From an uncultured Eubacteriales bacterium (GTDB lineage: Bacteria; Bacillota; Clostridia; Oscillospirales; CAG-272): 35,188 bases of DNA. Under the pieces are notes generated by a model. The model did not search any database. It saw only the letters and a program-made list of their open reading frames with translations, and had not been told where the DNA came from. A program made the position numbers and the translations under genes. The first letter of the stretch is position 1. Every line of letters begins with the position of its first letter. Shown here piece after piece: positions 12,650 to 21,459 of the stretch. The stretch is taken from the NCBI GenBank assembly GCA_934378145.1, contig CAKXXW010000017.1:1-35188 (forward strand), written 5' to 3'.

Positions 12650-15364
12650 ATGAAATACGCACAACTTATTTGCAGAGCATGGAATCAAAACCGCAGCACG
12701 GGGAAAAAAGGGGAACCTGCTGATGCACAGTTTACAAGTTCAATGTTCCCGACGTACTTACCCAGTCAAAAGCTGATTTTGTTTCCCACATTCTCGGAAC
12801 TTGTGACCAGCGGAAACAAGAAGTTCGAAAGTTCCACCGAAACCGCCGAAAATCCAAGATTCTATAATGGAGCCCACAATGCCGTCTATCCGCCCGATCC
12901 AACATGGCACACAGAAAGCGCGCTTTTCTCTTTCACGATTGTAAACGAGGGTACAGGGAAAGAAATTCCCATAACGGATTTCAAAGCCACAATGGAAGTC
13001 AATGCCTCCTACAAAGCGACCTACCATTTTGTCTACACGAAAGAGCCGGACAGCGAAACACTGTATTACACCGAATACTCCTACTCTTTCGCCGCCGTGG
13101 AGAACAAGCTGCCGATGAAGCCGTGGACGATCCTGTCCGTGGTGGAGCGAATTCTCGACCTGGCGCACCCGATCTACTCGGAGGGGGTGAACTCGACGGA
13201 GGCGCACCCGCAGTACATCGTCGATCCGGATCAGAGAGACTGGCTCGAATACGCCGATGACGAGAAGAAAGTCCTGCGGCTGGCGCCGGAGTTCACGATG
13301 ACGCGTTGCACGCTCCGCGAGCAGTTGAAGATCGTCGGGTCGTATATCCATGCAGAGCCGCGCCTGATCCATAAAACCGTGGACGGGAAGGACAGGTACT
13401 GCATCCATTTCGACCCCTACGGCGAGACCGTCCAATCGCCCGCGAAAGCATACCCGTATGTGTACTGCAAGCGCACACAGCACATCAACCAGTATTGCAC
13501 GTCCATCGACAGTATGACCGACAACATGGTCAACTCGGCGAAGAATGGGCGCGGCACTGTGGTGAACCCCTGGCGCGGCGGAGGGATTTCCACAAGGTGC
13601 GCATCGGAGCACGTTCGGGTCACGGACACGAACGGATTTGCCCCGACGAACTTCCCTGTTCAGCGCATCTCCCGCGTCCTTGCGGGCGCATGGAACCGCG
13701 ACGAGAACAAGTGGGCTGTCGGGATGCTCGACATCACCTCATACGTTGTGGAGGCGACCGCGTACAACGCGAACCTCTCCTCGTATGGCGGTGTGTACCC
13801 CTATTCCAAATCGTACGCGATTTATTATACCATGGGGCAGAAAAATTTGCAAGGTCTGTTCTTCCGCGAGCCGACCGCGAGCCAGGTCTCCATGAAATGC
13901 TGGGCGATCGTGAACATTCTCGCCGCCGTCTCGGACTGGGATGCCGACAATCTGCAAAAGGTAATGGAGAAGCACCCGTGCGATTTCGTCTTTCAGATCG
14001 ACTATGATCCGATCTATTCCTCGCACATCGCGCACGGGAAGCAGGATATTGATCCGTCCGCCGTGGATTACGCGCGGATCAGCAACCAGGCGGAGAACCT
14101 GATCGAGGTCTCCTACTACGGGGAAAACCTCAAGGGGATTGCCGCGCGCATGGGCGAGGTGGACGAGATACGCACCGGCTTTTTGCAGAAGTTCGACGAC
14201 CTGCCGAAAGTCGGACAGATGATCGACGATATGGCGATCTCCTCCGTTTCCTTTGAGGTGCGACCGAACGGCATCAAATACACGATGTCACTGACCAAGA
14301 ACTTCAACCGTATTTCTCAGTTTATCGGCGTCAACTCCCACAAGCGGCTTTATGAGGTCTCCGAGCGGCAGGCATACGAGCGGCATATTCTCCTCCGGGA
14401 ATACGGGGTGTTTAAGATCGGTAACAAATTTGCAGGCACACAAGGGGTGTTCGGGAATCAGTCGATATACGACGTCGTCCAGGCATTCGTCCCGAACGAG
14501 ACGACGAATGCAGCGCGTCGTCAAGCCGACCATGTCTTTGCACGGCTTTTGAGCAAGGACAAGCAGGAAGCCTATCAACTTGTGCAACTCCCAGTCGTTG
14601 CATCTCCGATGGGGAATGTCGCATCGTACTCCTGGCGGTACGCGGACAACTACTCGGCGGGTCCGGAGGTGGATGTCCGTAGCGAGGGAGCCTACCAGAA
14701 GGAAGTTCCCTACTGCGACTATTATGGACGTGGCTGGTGGTATGACTTCGCCGTCCAGCAGTATAAAGGCGAAAACCCGGATGACCTGAATATATACCAT
14801 GCGACGGACGGCGTGAAGTGCTGGCAATCCTGGGACAATGCAAAAAGCGGTGCACTCATCAGCACAGACAACTGCGGGAGCCTCCTGCTCCGCAAGGACA
14901 GCCGCGAGGCTCTGTCTTTTACGGCGCAACTGGAATTCAAGAGCGCAACGCGCGGGCTCATCATCGGCTCCGGGTTGGCGCAAAGGCTCCCCAGCATTGC
15001 CGGTCTTGGTTCCGGCAGGGCAAGAATCTATTTCCTGCCGAACCCAATCAACAAGTTCGAGGTTCGGAAATTGATGGACAGCAATGTTCCGTCCATTAAA
15101 GTCACTGTAAACGCCTATTTCGGTTACGCGATGATCTCTACCCCGGAATCCATCCCAGTCGCCGCTGCCGGCTATAAGGCATGGGTCATCGCGGTACCGC
15201 CGAAAAAAGGCGATAGCGTGACCTACCAGAACGACGACGGCACCACCTACACCGATGTCAACATAGATGGCGGAGAGGTGCTCCTCGCCAGAAACATGAA
15301 TATCACCGGCGGCGCAAACTTCCCGTCAATTTATTTCACGCTCGTGAAAGATATTTTTCAATAA
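12650..15364 (+). CDS. Large tail protein (baseplate, tail-tip or knob)
   Basis: This 904-residue protein starts behind AAGGGAG and is the largest in the window. It has no signal peptide. Most is predicted mixed beta with many aromatics (FYNGAHNAVYPPDPTWHTES near residue 65; YCDYYGRGWWYDFAVQQY near 690). No tape-measure-like long helix, peptidase or lysin motif is seen. Its place before the fibre gene suggests a tail-tip or hub protein. The gene lies downstream of two terminators and a reverse-strand gene, so it probably needs its own promoter or antitermination. Specific family not recognised. Confidence 0.6.
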   Translation: MKYAQLICRAWNQNRSTGKKGEPADAQFTSSMFPTYLPSQKLILFPTFSELVTSGNKKFESSTETAENPRFYNGAHNAVYPPDPTWHTESALFSFTIVNEGTGKEIPITDFKATMEVNASYKATYHFVYTKEPDSETLYYTEYSYSFAAVENKLPMKPWTILSVVERILDLAHPIYSEGVNSTEAHPQYIVDPDQRDWLEYADDEKKVLRLAPEFTMTRCTLREQLKIVGSYIHAEPRLIHKTVDGKDRYCIHFDPYGETVQSPAKAYPYVYCKRTQHINQYCTSIDSMTDNMVNSAKNGRGTVVNPWRGGGISTRCASEHVRVTDTNGFAPTNFPVQRISRVLAGAWNRDENKWAVGMLDITSYVVEATAYNANLSSYGGVYPYSKSYAIYYTMGQKNLQGLFFREPTASQVSMKCWAIVNILAAVSDWDADNLQKVMEKHPCDFVFQIDYDPIYSSHIAHGKQDIDPSAVDYARISNQAENLIEVSYYGENLKGIAARMGEVDEIRTGFLQKFDDLPKVGQMIDDMAISSVSFEVRPNGIKYTMSLTKNFNRISQFIGVNSHKRLYEVSERQAYERHILLREYGVFKIGNKFAGTQGVFGNQSIYDVVQAFVPNETTNAARRQADHVFARLLSKDKQEAYQLVQLPVVASPMGNVASYSWRYADNYSAGPEVDVRSEGAYQKEVPYCDYYGRGWWYDFAVQQYKGENPDDLNIYHATDGVKCWQSWDNAKSGALISTDNCGSLLLRKDSREALSFTAQLEFKSATRGLIIGSGLAQRLPSIAGLGSGRARIYFLPNPINKFEVRKLMDSNVPSIKVTVNAYFGYAMISTPESIPVAAAGYKAWVIAVPPKKGDSVTYQNDDGTTYTDVNIDGGEVLLARNMNITGGANFPSIYFTLVKDIFQ

Positions 15365-15379
15365 CAAAGGAGGTACAAC

Positions 15380-15436
15380 ATGACAAACAAACGCGCACAC
15401 AAAACACACTACGGAAAGGAGACACAGACACAATGA
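15380..15436 (+). CDS. 18-residue ORF coupled to the fibre gene
   Basis: ATG 15380 has the strong site AAAGGAGGTACAAC. The frame (starting MTNKRAHKTHYG) ends in a TGA that overlaps the fibre ATG (ATGA at 15433). Within it lies the fibre's own site GGAAAGGAGAC. It may serve as a translational booster rather than a functional peptide. Confidence 0.45.
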   Translation: MTNKRAHKTHYGKETQTQ

Positions 15437-17649
15437 TTTTCATTTTGAACCGGGAGGGGACGGTCACCGAGACCGTCACTTCCCCCGTCTACCAAGGCTC
15501 GAACACGAACGAGGTGGTCGTCCTCGCTCCGTTTGCACCGAACAACACCGTCACGGTTGGTTTTACCCTTCCGAACGGTCTGATCGTACAGCCGAAACTG
15601 GCAGAGAACGACAAAGGCACCGTGATGACGTCCCTGCCTGTCCGGGATCTCCTGCTCAAAGTGGGAGAGACCACCGAAACCATGAGCGCATGGTATTGCA
15701 AGATCAACCGGGACATCACGCGCTACTCCGGCACGCTCACGCTCCAGTTTTTCATCTACGACGCCGCGGGAGACATTCTCGCATCGTCCTCGACCACTGT
15801 CCCGGTGCAAAAAGGGGTACCCGTCCTCGACGGCACGACATTTGATGCCTCTACCGCGGCACAGTTACAGAAGGCACTGGATGGGGTCTATGCGATGATC
15901 AGTTCTCTCAATGAGGAGCTTCGGACGGTAAAAGAGACCACCGACCTGAACGGAGAAATGATATCCACTCTGCAAAACGATGTCTCGCAAAACACCACAG
16001 CGATTACCAATATTGAAGCGCAAGTCAAAGAAGCCGATGCCAGCATTACTAACTTGGAAAGCCGTATTTCCGCAAACGAACAAAATATCGATGGGTTGCT
16101 GGGCACGACCTCCGAACTGTCACAGGCGGTGTCGGGGTTGGACGGTGACACCAAGCAGTTGAAAAGTGAGATTGATGCACTTGACGCGCGTATGTACAAT
16201 GTCGAGGATGCCGTGGTTTCTATTGAGGAGCGCGTCACAGGGGACGAAAACAGTATTACCGGTCTCGAAGCGCGTATGGATAATGCAGAGGGCAACATCC
16301 ACGACCTAAAATCGTCCGTCTCTCTTATCTGGACCATCCTCGAAAACACCGTCATCACTGTCACGACCGTGGAGGACACCTACAACACGCGCGTGACCGC
16401 GGGCGGGCTCCCCGTGGTGGATGACGCCCCCGCAACAGTGCACGCCATCAAGGGTGCGACGGCTCCGACCGTCAATCTGGTCGATGAAACGCTGCTGTTG
16501 CCCTGGACGATCCCGACGGATACAACCGCTTTTACGGGAAAAACCATTCCGTTCAAAATCAAAGCGGGGACATATACCGTCAGCAACAAACTGAACGGTA
16601 CGGTCGATACACCGAACGTTCTGGCAATTGTCCTGATGGACAGTTCATTGAACGAGATCGTCTCCTGCAATTCGGCATCCTTGAATAGTATCAATACCTC
16701 GGCGACCTTTACCGTGACGCAGGAGCAGGCGGAGCAGATCACACAGTTGTACTTTTTCTTCAATAAGGAAACCACTTCTGCGTTGCTCGGTCTGACGGTT
16801 GAATATTTCATGCTGAATGCGGGGTCAACCGCACTGCCGCACGAGGCGTATTACGCCGGCCTGAAAAGCGCGACCTTTGCAGGGATCACTTCAACGGGGC
16901 GCAACCTTTTGGAGCCCTCGGCAGACAGGACGGACACCGTGGAGGGCGTGACCTATCAGACCACGCAAGCCACGGGAGAGGTGCATATCACGGGCACACC
17001 GACCGCGCGGAACGGTGCACAGGTGTTCAACGACATACACCTGCCGGGGGGCGGGTGCACGCTGTATCTGCCGCACGCACAGAGCGGCACGTCGTGGTAC
17101 GTGAGAAACAGTACCCGTGAGGTGGCGAGTCTGGATGCCGACACGACCCATCGCTCGGTGTACTTCGGGGCGGATGCCGACGAGGTGTATTCCGTGTACG
17201 TGTACGTGGAAACGACGGTCGGGACGATCGACTACACCGAAACGCCGATGCTCCTTCCGGGCCGGGTGACGGAGAACTTCCCCGCCTTTGAGACCTACCA
17301 CGCGGACACATCGTTCGCGCTCGCGACACCCGTTACGCTCGGCAAGTGGGATCACATTGACGTCGATGCACAGAAGATGATCGTCGGCACCGCCACGCTG
17401 ACGCAGGAGACCCCCCTCACCGATGAGCAACTCGCAAAGTACACCGACTATGTGCTTTCCGCGGACGGTAAAACGATTGCATACGAGAGCACAGCGACAA
17501 CCCAAACGGCGGTGACGTTGCCGAAGACCTATAAGGCGTGGCGCGGCGGATGCGAGTACGTCAGGAAAGACACCGCCCGCGGACAAAATCCGGACAATGT
17601 AAAAATCACCGTCAATCAAGACTATTATGAGGAGGTCAGTAACGCATGA
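15433..17649 (+). CDS. Tail fibre / receptor-binding protein with BppU-like head
   Basis: This is a 738-residue protein. The N-terminal 140 residues resemble the BppU/baseplate upper protein attachment domain (FILNREGTVTETVTSPVYQG). Residues about 145-310 form a long coiled coil with repeated N-x-x-x-I-x-x-L-E motifs (ITNLESRISANEQNIDGL; ITGLEARMDNAEGNIHDL), as in trimeric fibre shafts. The C-terminal 420 residues are beta-rich (carbohydrate-binding style modules) and end in a small domain. It would bind the host surface. It overlaps its neighbours by ATGA junctions on both sides. Confidence 0.8.
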   Translation: MIFILNREGTVTETVTSPVYQGSNTNEVVVLAPFAPNNTVTVGFTLPNGLIVQPKLAENDKGTVMTSLPVRDLLLKVGETTETMSAWYCKINRDITRYSGTLTLQFFIYDAAGDILASSSTTVPVQKGVPVLDGTTFDASTAAQLQKALDGVYAMISSLNEELRTVKETTDLNGEMISTLQNDVSQNTTAITNIEAQVKEADASITNLESRISANEQNIDGLLGTTSELSQAVSGLDGDTKQLKSEIDALDARMYNVEDAVVSIEERVTGDENSITGLEARMDNAEGNIHDLKSSVSLIWTILENTVITVTTVEDTYNTRVTAGGLPVVDDAPATVHAIKGATAPTVNLVDETLLLPWTIPTDTTAFTGKTIPFKIKAGTYTVSNKLNGTVDTPNVLAIVLMDSSLNEIVSCNSASLNSINTSATFTVTQEQAEQITQLYFFFNKETTSALLGLTVEYFMLNAGSTALPHEAYYAGLKSATFAGITSTGRNLLEPSADRTDTVEGVTYQTTQATGEVHITGTPTARNGAQVFNDIHLPGGGCTLYLPHAQSGTSWYVRNSTREVASLDADTTHRSVYFGADADEVYSVYVYVETTVGTIDYTETPMLLPGRVTENFPAFETYHADTSFALATPVTLGKWDHIDVDAQKMIVGTATLTQETPLTDEQLAKYTDYVLSADGKTIAYESTATTQTAVTLPKTYKAWRGGCEYVRKDTARGQNPDNVKITVNQDYYEEVSNA

Positions 17650-17924
17650 AGATCCTGAAACGTAAATCACTCACAATCAAAGACACCGAAGGGCTTAACG
17701 GTCTCGCCGTCAGGTCCGAGGCCCTCCGCACCCTGCGTGCTCCACTGCTCGATGCCTTTGACATTTACAAGAGCAATGTCTATTACGGCATCATCACCGA
17801 AACGGACGAGCAGCATGATGAGGTCATTGCATGGTATCACGACCTGTGCGACCTCAAAGAAAGTGCCCTCGCCGCACCCCCGGCTGGCATCCGGAAATAC
17901 ATGAAAGGAGGGAAAAACGCATGA
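17646..17924 (+). CDS. Small fibre-associated protein
   Basis: This 92-residue protein overlaps the fibre stop by 4 bases and the next start by 4 bases. It contains DAFDIYKSNVYYGIITETDE, then DEVIAWYHDLCDL. Small proteins of this size follow fibre genes in many Bacillota phages and may help fibre assembly. No motif proves a role. Confidence 0.55.
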   Translation: MKILKRKSLTIKDTEGLNGLAVRSEALRTLRAPLLDAFDIYKSNVYYGIITETDEQHDEVIAWYHDLCDLKESALAAPPAGIRKYMKGGKNA

Positions 17925-18301
17925 CCCGCACCATTGACCTCACCCACTGCCCCGTCGCCCGTGCCGGCCTTGACGGTGCCGTGGTACTGCCAGACACACT
18001 CAACATTGTTTTCGCGTCCGAGTACGCCCTGCCGGAACTGCTCATCGTCGCACGGAACGGCAATATAATCGAAAAAACAAAAACCACGGACGGCACCTAC
18101 ACCGTCCCCGCTTCCCTGCTCTTTGCCGGCGCGATCGAAATCACCGTTTCCCTCATCAGCCGCGGCGAGGTCGTCAAGCGATGGAGCGTCGAGCCGATCC
18201 TCATCAAAGAAATCGACGGTGACTTTACCGCCTACGCCGCATTCGAGGAGATGCAGGCGCAGATTGCCGAACTCTTCCGCCGCACCGAAATCACACTCTA
18301 A
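17921..18301 (+). CDS. Small beta-rich tail-associated protein
   Basis: The start at ATG 17921 has AAAGGAGGG ahead of it, and the ATGA overlap with the previous stop fits; a longer frame from 17831 is a shadow. The 126-residue product is beta-rich (PELLIVARNGNIIEKTKTTD) and ends in an acidic helix (EEMQAQIAELFRRTE) that could form a coiled coil. It probably belongs to the fibre or baseplate group. Family not recognised. Confidence 0.5.
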   Translation: MTRTIDLTHCPVARAGLDGAVVLPDTLNIVFASEYALPELLIVARNGNIIEKTKTTDGTYTVPASLLFAGAIEITVSLISRGEVVKRWSVEPILIKEIDGDFTAYAAFEEMQAQIAELFRRTEITL

Positions 18302-18333
18302 AACAAAATCAAACATACAAAGGAGAAACTAAA

Positions 18334-19029
18334 ATGAAAACCATTCTGAAAACCATGATGCTCGTCCTCACACTTACCGCCGTTTTTCTTGCCTGTACGC
18401 TTTTTGCATTCGCGGACGAGGTAACGGAACCCCCCGCGGGCGAAACCGCCACAGGCGAAGAAAACACGCCCTCCGAGGGCGTATCGGATGTGGGGGCAAC
18501 GTCCGAAACCGAGAACTTTGTTTTTACCGACTATTTCAAAGACAAAATCCTGCCGCTCCTCACAAACGCGACCGTCCTGTCGCTCATCACGGCGGCGCTG
18601 ACGCTCCTTGCGCAGCGCGGACGGAAAGGTTTGCAGCTTGAAAACTCCGAGCTCCGCGGTGCCTACAACAAGCAGCTGCAGATCGTTGAGACCGTAAGAG
18701 AGCAGCTCCCCGCGATACTGGACGATTTCACCGAAAAAATGCGGGCAGAACTGAAAGCAACGGTCATTGATGAATTGAAACTGGATCCGCAGGCATACGC
18801 CACGCTCGCGTCCGCACTGGAGATCGTGAGTGCCAAGATCGACGCGATCACCCGCGGCGCACTTGTTGCCTGGGGGAATTCTCCGGCAGCGCGTGAGGCT
18901 CTCGACGCGAACGCAACGCAGAGCGCACTCGTGGAGGCGCAGACCAGGTGCAAGCAGTACGAGGACTATATCCGCGAAATGAAGGGCGCCGAGGCAGAGG
19001 AGATCATCGCCGGTGTCCGGGAGGCGTGA
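18334..19029 (+). CDS. Exported membrane-anchored protein, possible lysis or tail function
   Basis: This 231-residue protein starts behind AAAGGAGAAAC. It has a clear signal peptide (basic MKTILK, hydrophobic 8-22, then FAFADE), a low-complexity acidic/Thr region (27-60), one more membrane helix (about 74-93, ATVLSLITAALTLLA), and a long helical part that can form a coiled coil (about 96-225). Export and membrane topology just after the fibre genes suggest the lysis group (holin-like or spanin-like). The family is not recognised. Confidence 0.5.
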   Translation: MKTILKTMMLVLTLTAVFLACTLFAFADEVTEPPAGETATGEENTPSEGVSDVGATSETENFVFTDYFKDKILPLLTNATVLSLITAALTLLAQRGRKGLQLENSELRGAYNKQLQIVETVREQLPAILDDFTEKMRAELKATVIDELKLDPQAYATLASALEIVSAKIDAITRGALVAWGNSPAAREALDANATQSALVEAQTRCKQYEDYIREMKGAEAEEIIAGVREA

Positions 19030-19030
19030 C

Positions 19031-19516
19031 ATGACCAACCTCGGGAAATCGTACATCTACCGTCTGTTCTCCTGGTGCGCGTATGTGATACCGCTCGCGG
19101 TGCTGTTTGTTGTCAACCGTAACGCCTACATAGCCCCCGAGAGCGCCATCGGCTTTTTCGGCATCGTTATCATCGCCCTGGCGGTGATCGCGTTCAAGGA
19201 TACCGTTATCAATACCTTTAAGAAGTCGCCCCTAATGACTCTTTCCATCATCCTGCTCGTCGTGGGCATGATGATGGAGAGCATCGCCGGGCAGCTCTCC
19301 CTGATCGCTACAGCGTCGCTCGTCGGGTCCTGTCTGCATCTCATCGTGGACAAGGTCGCGGACGTGTATCACGACCGGGCATATCGGATCGTAGACGGCG
19401 TCAAGACACGCAACCGGGAGCCGGCGCTCCCCGACCGGGAAGCCTGGCGGGAAGCCTATGGGATCCATGTTGTGAAAAAAATTGAGCCGACTGACGGCGA
19501 GGAGGAAACGAAATGA
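19031..19516 (+). CDS. Multi-pass membrane protein, holin candidate
   Basis: ATG 19031 follows GGGAGG; a GTG at 19013 is less likely. The 161-residue protein has about four hydrophobic segments (VIPLAVLFVVN, FFGIVIIALAVIAF, LMTLSIILLVVGMMM, LIATASLVGSCLHLIV) and a charged C-terminus (about 115-161). Holins are small proteins with one to four helices and a charged tail, so it is a candidate. It is made in tandem with the next membrane protein (ATGA overlap). Confidence 0.5.
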   Translation: MTNLGKSYIYRLFSWCAYVIPLAVLFVVNRNAYIAPESAIGFFGIVIIALAVIAFKDTVINTFKKSPLMTLSIILLVVGMMMESIAGQLSLIATASLVGSCLHLIVDKVADVYHDRAYRIVDGVKTRNREPALPDREAWREAYGIHVVKKIEPTDGEEETK

Positions 19517-20439
19517 TGACAGACAAGTTTGCCAATATCCCGAAGACCGAAGAAGGTCTTGTGGACACAAAAGCCCTGACAAAATCCGCGGTATCGCTTT
19601 TGCCGACGGTGCTGATGACACTCATCATTGTGGCGACGTCATTCGTTTCGACGCTGATACAACTCAACTTTTCATTTAAAGACGTGATCTGGCGCCAGGT
19701 CGTTGTCATGATTGCCCTGCGGATCCTCTTGCAAGTGTCCTCGAAATACGTCTCCGGCGATGCCCGCGTCCGCCGCGGAATGGTGCGGGATCCGATCACT
19801 ACGAACAAAGCAAAATACGAGGCTCTGTCTGACAAGCTGGATGCTAAAGATTTCTTTGCATGGGTAGACGAATACAACCTCCGCTTGAAACGCCAATCGT
19901 ATGAGGATCACATGGCATACCGAATCACCCGCCTGCGGGATAAAATCTCCCGCGTGAAGTATCGCTCGATGCGCCGCGGAAAGGTCAGCAAACGTCTGTG
20001 TGATATGGAGGCGGAACTTGCCGAACTGGAAGAACAGGCTTCCCCCGCCTACATCGATGAAAACCTCATGCGCCTGCGCGTTAGAATCAAACCCATTCGG
20101 GCGTCTGACTTTTTCTCCGATGGTAAAGACGGCTATAACGCACATATCTACGCCGTCAATCCACGGAAAGATTTATCCGGGCGTATCGCACGCGGCATTC
20201 CCTTTACGCTCTTCCTGTCGCTGCTCCTGGCTCTCATCAGCGGATCGTACATGACGGGGAAACTCAATTTGATGAGTGCACTTGCCGACCTCCTGTCCAT
20301 CGGAATCAACCTGTATATGGGTGCCTTTGTCGCAGGAGACAGCACCCTTGCCGTCGTCAACGGATCGTATGTCAACCGGCAGACGATCCTCCGGCTATAC
20401 TTCTCCGAGAGAGCCGCAGAAACGGCACAAATCGCATAA
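19513..20439 (+). CDS. Membrane protein of unknown function, last gene of the late operon
   Basis: This 308-residue protein has two hydrophobic segments near the N-terminus (LLPTVLMTLIIVATSFVSTL; VVVMIALRILLQV), a charged soluble middle of about 150 residues with coiled-coil style (DHMAYRITRLRDKISRVKYR), and two or three hydrophobic segments near the C-terminus (FTLFLSLLLALISGSYM). It overlaps the previous stop. A strong terminator follows. No enzymatic motif, and no amidase, lysozyme or peptidase signature, is present. The family is not recognised. Confidence 0.5.
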   Translation: MMTDKFANIPKTEEGLVDTKALTKSAVSLLPTVLMTLIIVATSFVSTLIQLNFSFKDVIWRQVVVMIALRILLQVSSKYVSGDARVRRGMVRDPITTNKAKYEALSDKLDAKDFFAWVDEYNLRLKRQSYEDHMAYRITRLRDKISRVKYRSMRRGKVSKRLCDMEAELAELEEQASPAYIDENLMRLRVRIKPIRASDFFSDGKDGYNAHIYAVNPRKDLSGRIARGIPFTLFLSLLLALISGSYMTGKLNLMSALADLLSIGINLYMGAFVAGDSTLAVVNGSYVNRQTILRLYFSERAAETAQIA

Positions 20440-20444
20440 AATGA

Positions 20445-20475
20445 GCCGCCGGGTGTTCCCCCGGCGGCTTTTCTT
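20445..20475. terminator. Terminator between convergent late and early operons
   Basis: A perfect 9-bp stem GCCGCCGGG (20445-20453) and CCCGGCGGC (20460-20468) is followed by TTTTCTTCT. It ends late rightward transcription and, with the AT-rich left side, probably also the leftward operon. Confidence 0.88.
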
Positions 20476-20480
20476 CTCTG

Positions 20481-20888
20481 TCAATCCGGCATTGCCATGA
20501 CGCTGGTGAGGATATTATGCCGCAGTCGGTACGCCGTCGTGCGGGATATGTGGAGTTTCCTCACGGTCTCCTTGATAGAGGAGCCGTTGATGTACACCTC
20601 GATACAATACGCCTCCTCATCCCCGCCGATCGAATGTGCGATGGCGGTCACGAAGCGATGCTTTTCGGAGACGGTTTCTTTCAATTCGTCGATTTCCCGC
20701 AGGAGTTCCCCCTTGCGGTCAAGCGCGGCATCGAGGCTTGTCTCCGCGGCTCTGCCGCCCCCGGGCATACCGTCATAACGTGGAGAACGGGGAGAGCATA
20801 CACTCTCCTCAAACTCCAGGAACACCGCCACGGCACGATCAAGCGACTTTTTCGCGAGCTGGTATTCCCAAAGCCTTTGTGTGTTCAT
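20481..20888 (-). CDS. RinA/ArpU-like late transcription regulator
   Basis: The start at 20888 has AGGAGG before it; the longer frame to 21020 has none. The 135-residue protein begins with a helical stretch (MNTQRLWEYQLAKKSLDRAV), has a flexible middle, and ends in a sigma-region-4-like helix-turn-helix (SIKETVRKLHISRTTAYRLR). RinA/ArpU-type activators of Gram-positive phages have this layout and turn on packaging and structural genes. It is the last gene of the early operon, as those regulators usually are. It may act at the promoter near 571. The sequence does not show a DNA target. Confidence 0.7.
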   Translation of the reverse strand: MNTQRLWEYQLAKKSLDRAVAVFLEFEESVCSPRSPRYDGMPGGGRAAETSLDAALDRKGELLREIDELKETVSEKHRFVTAIAHSIGGDEEAYCIEVYINGSSIKETVRKLHISRTTAYRLRHNILTSVMAMPD

Positions 20889-20904
20889 TCGGTTTTGCCT
20901 CCTA

Positions 20905-21459
20905 TCATCTTTGTCGTTGCCAGCCGATAGAATTTCGTACTGACCTCGAATCCGTAACTGTTCCGTCCTCTCCCGTATTGTTGAACTTAGGGAGCTTGTC
21001 CCGGTAAAGAACAAGCGCATACTCTGTGGCGCCGCAAACCCTCATGTTTGCTTTCAACGCCTGTGCAGAGTAATTTTTGCAGAAAACAAGCGGTATGTAA
21101 TGCTGATATCCGTGCTTCTTGGCAATCTCAATAATCAGGGGCATCTGTTCAAAGGAGCAGAACATGATCATACAGGCGGCTTTTCTGCGCTCCTTTGGTT
21201 CCGGCTTCAATAGTTTCGCACAGAAGTGGAAGTATTCGTTCAGATTGAAATCGCCGTCACCGTTGAAAAAAGACGCCTTGGCGAGTCTGCTTTCTCCGTT
21301 CTTGTTGCTGCCACCCTCATACCACATCGGATTGCTTCCATATGCGTTTTTCCCGATGTTGTACGGTATGTCTGCGATAACCAGTTGCGCCCGCGGGATA
21401 CCGTATCGTTTGTAGTTCTGGAAGTTGTCATGGATTAACACAGTTTTTACTTCTCTCAT
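20905..21459 (-). CDS. Phage DNA methylase (N6-adenine / N4-cytosine type)
   Basis: The start at 21459 has GGAGG ahead and overlaps the preceding stop (ATGA). The 184-residue protein carries a catalytic motif IV of the form DIPY (LVIADIPYNIGKNAYGSNP), where the family normally shows DPPY or NPPY, and a methionine-rich helical part that ends with YALVLYRDKLPKF. The usual AdoMet motif I is not obvious in the short N-terminus. It would methylate phage DNA, perhaps against host restriction. No restriction enzyme is nearby. Confidence 0.7.
   Translation of the reverse strand: MREVKTVLIHDNFQNYKRYGIPRAQLVIADIPYNIGKNAYGSNPMWYEGGSNKNGESRLAKASFFNGDGDFNLNEYFHFCAKLLKPEPKERRKAACMIMFCSFEQMPLIIEIAKKHGYQHYIPLVFCKNYSAQALKANMRVCGATEYALVLYRDKLPKFNNTGEDGTVTDSRSVRNSIGWQRQR

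Noticed and set aside
12758..13612. 284-residue minus-strand ORF over the tail gene
   Set aside because: Shadow in GC-rich coding DNA; composition rich in Arg, His and Val with no domain.
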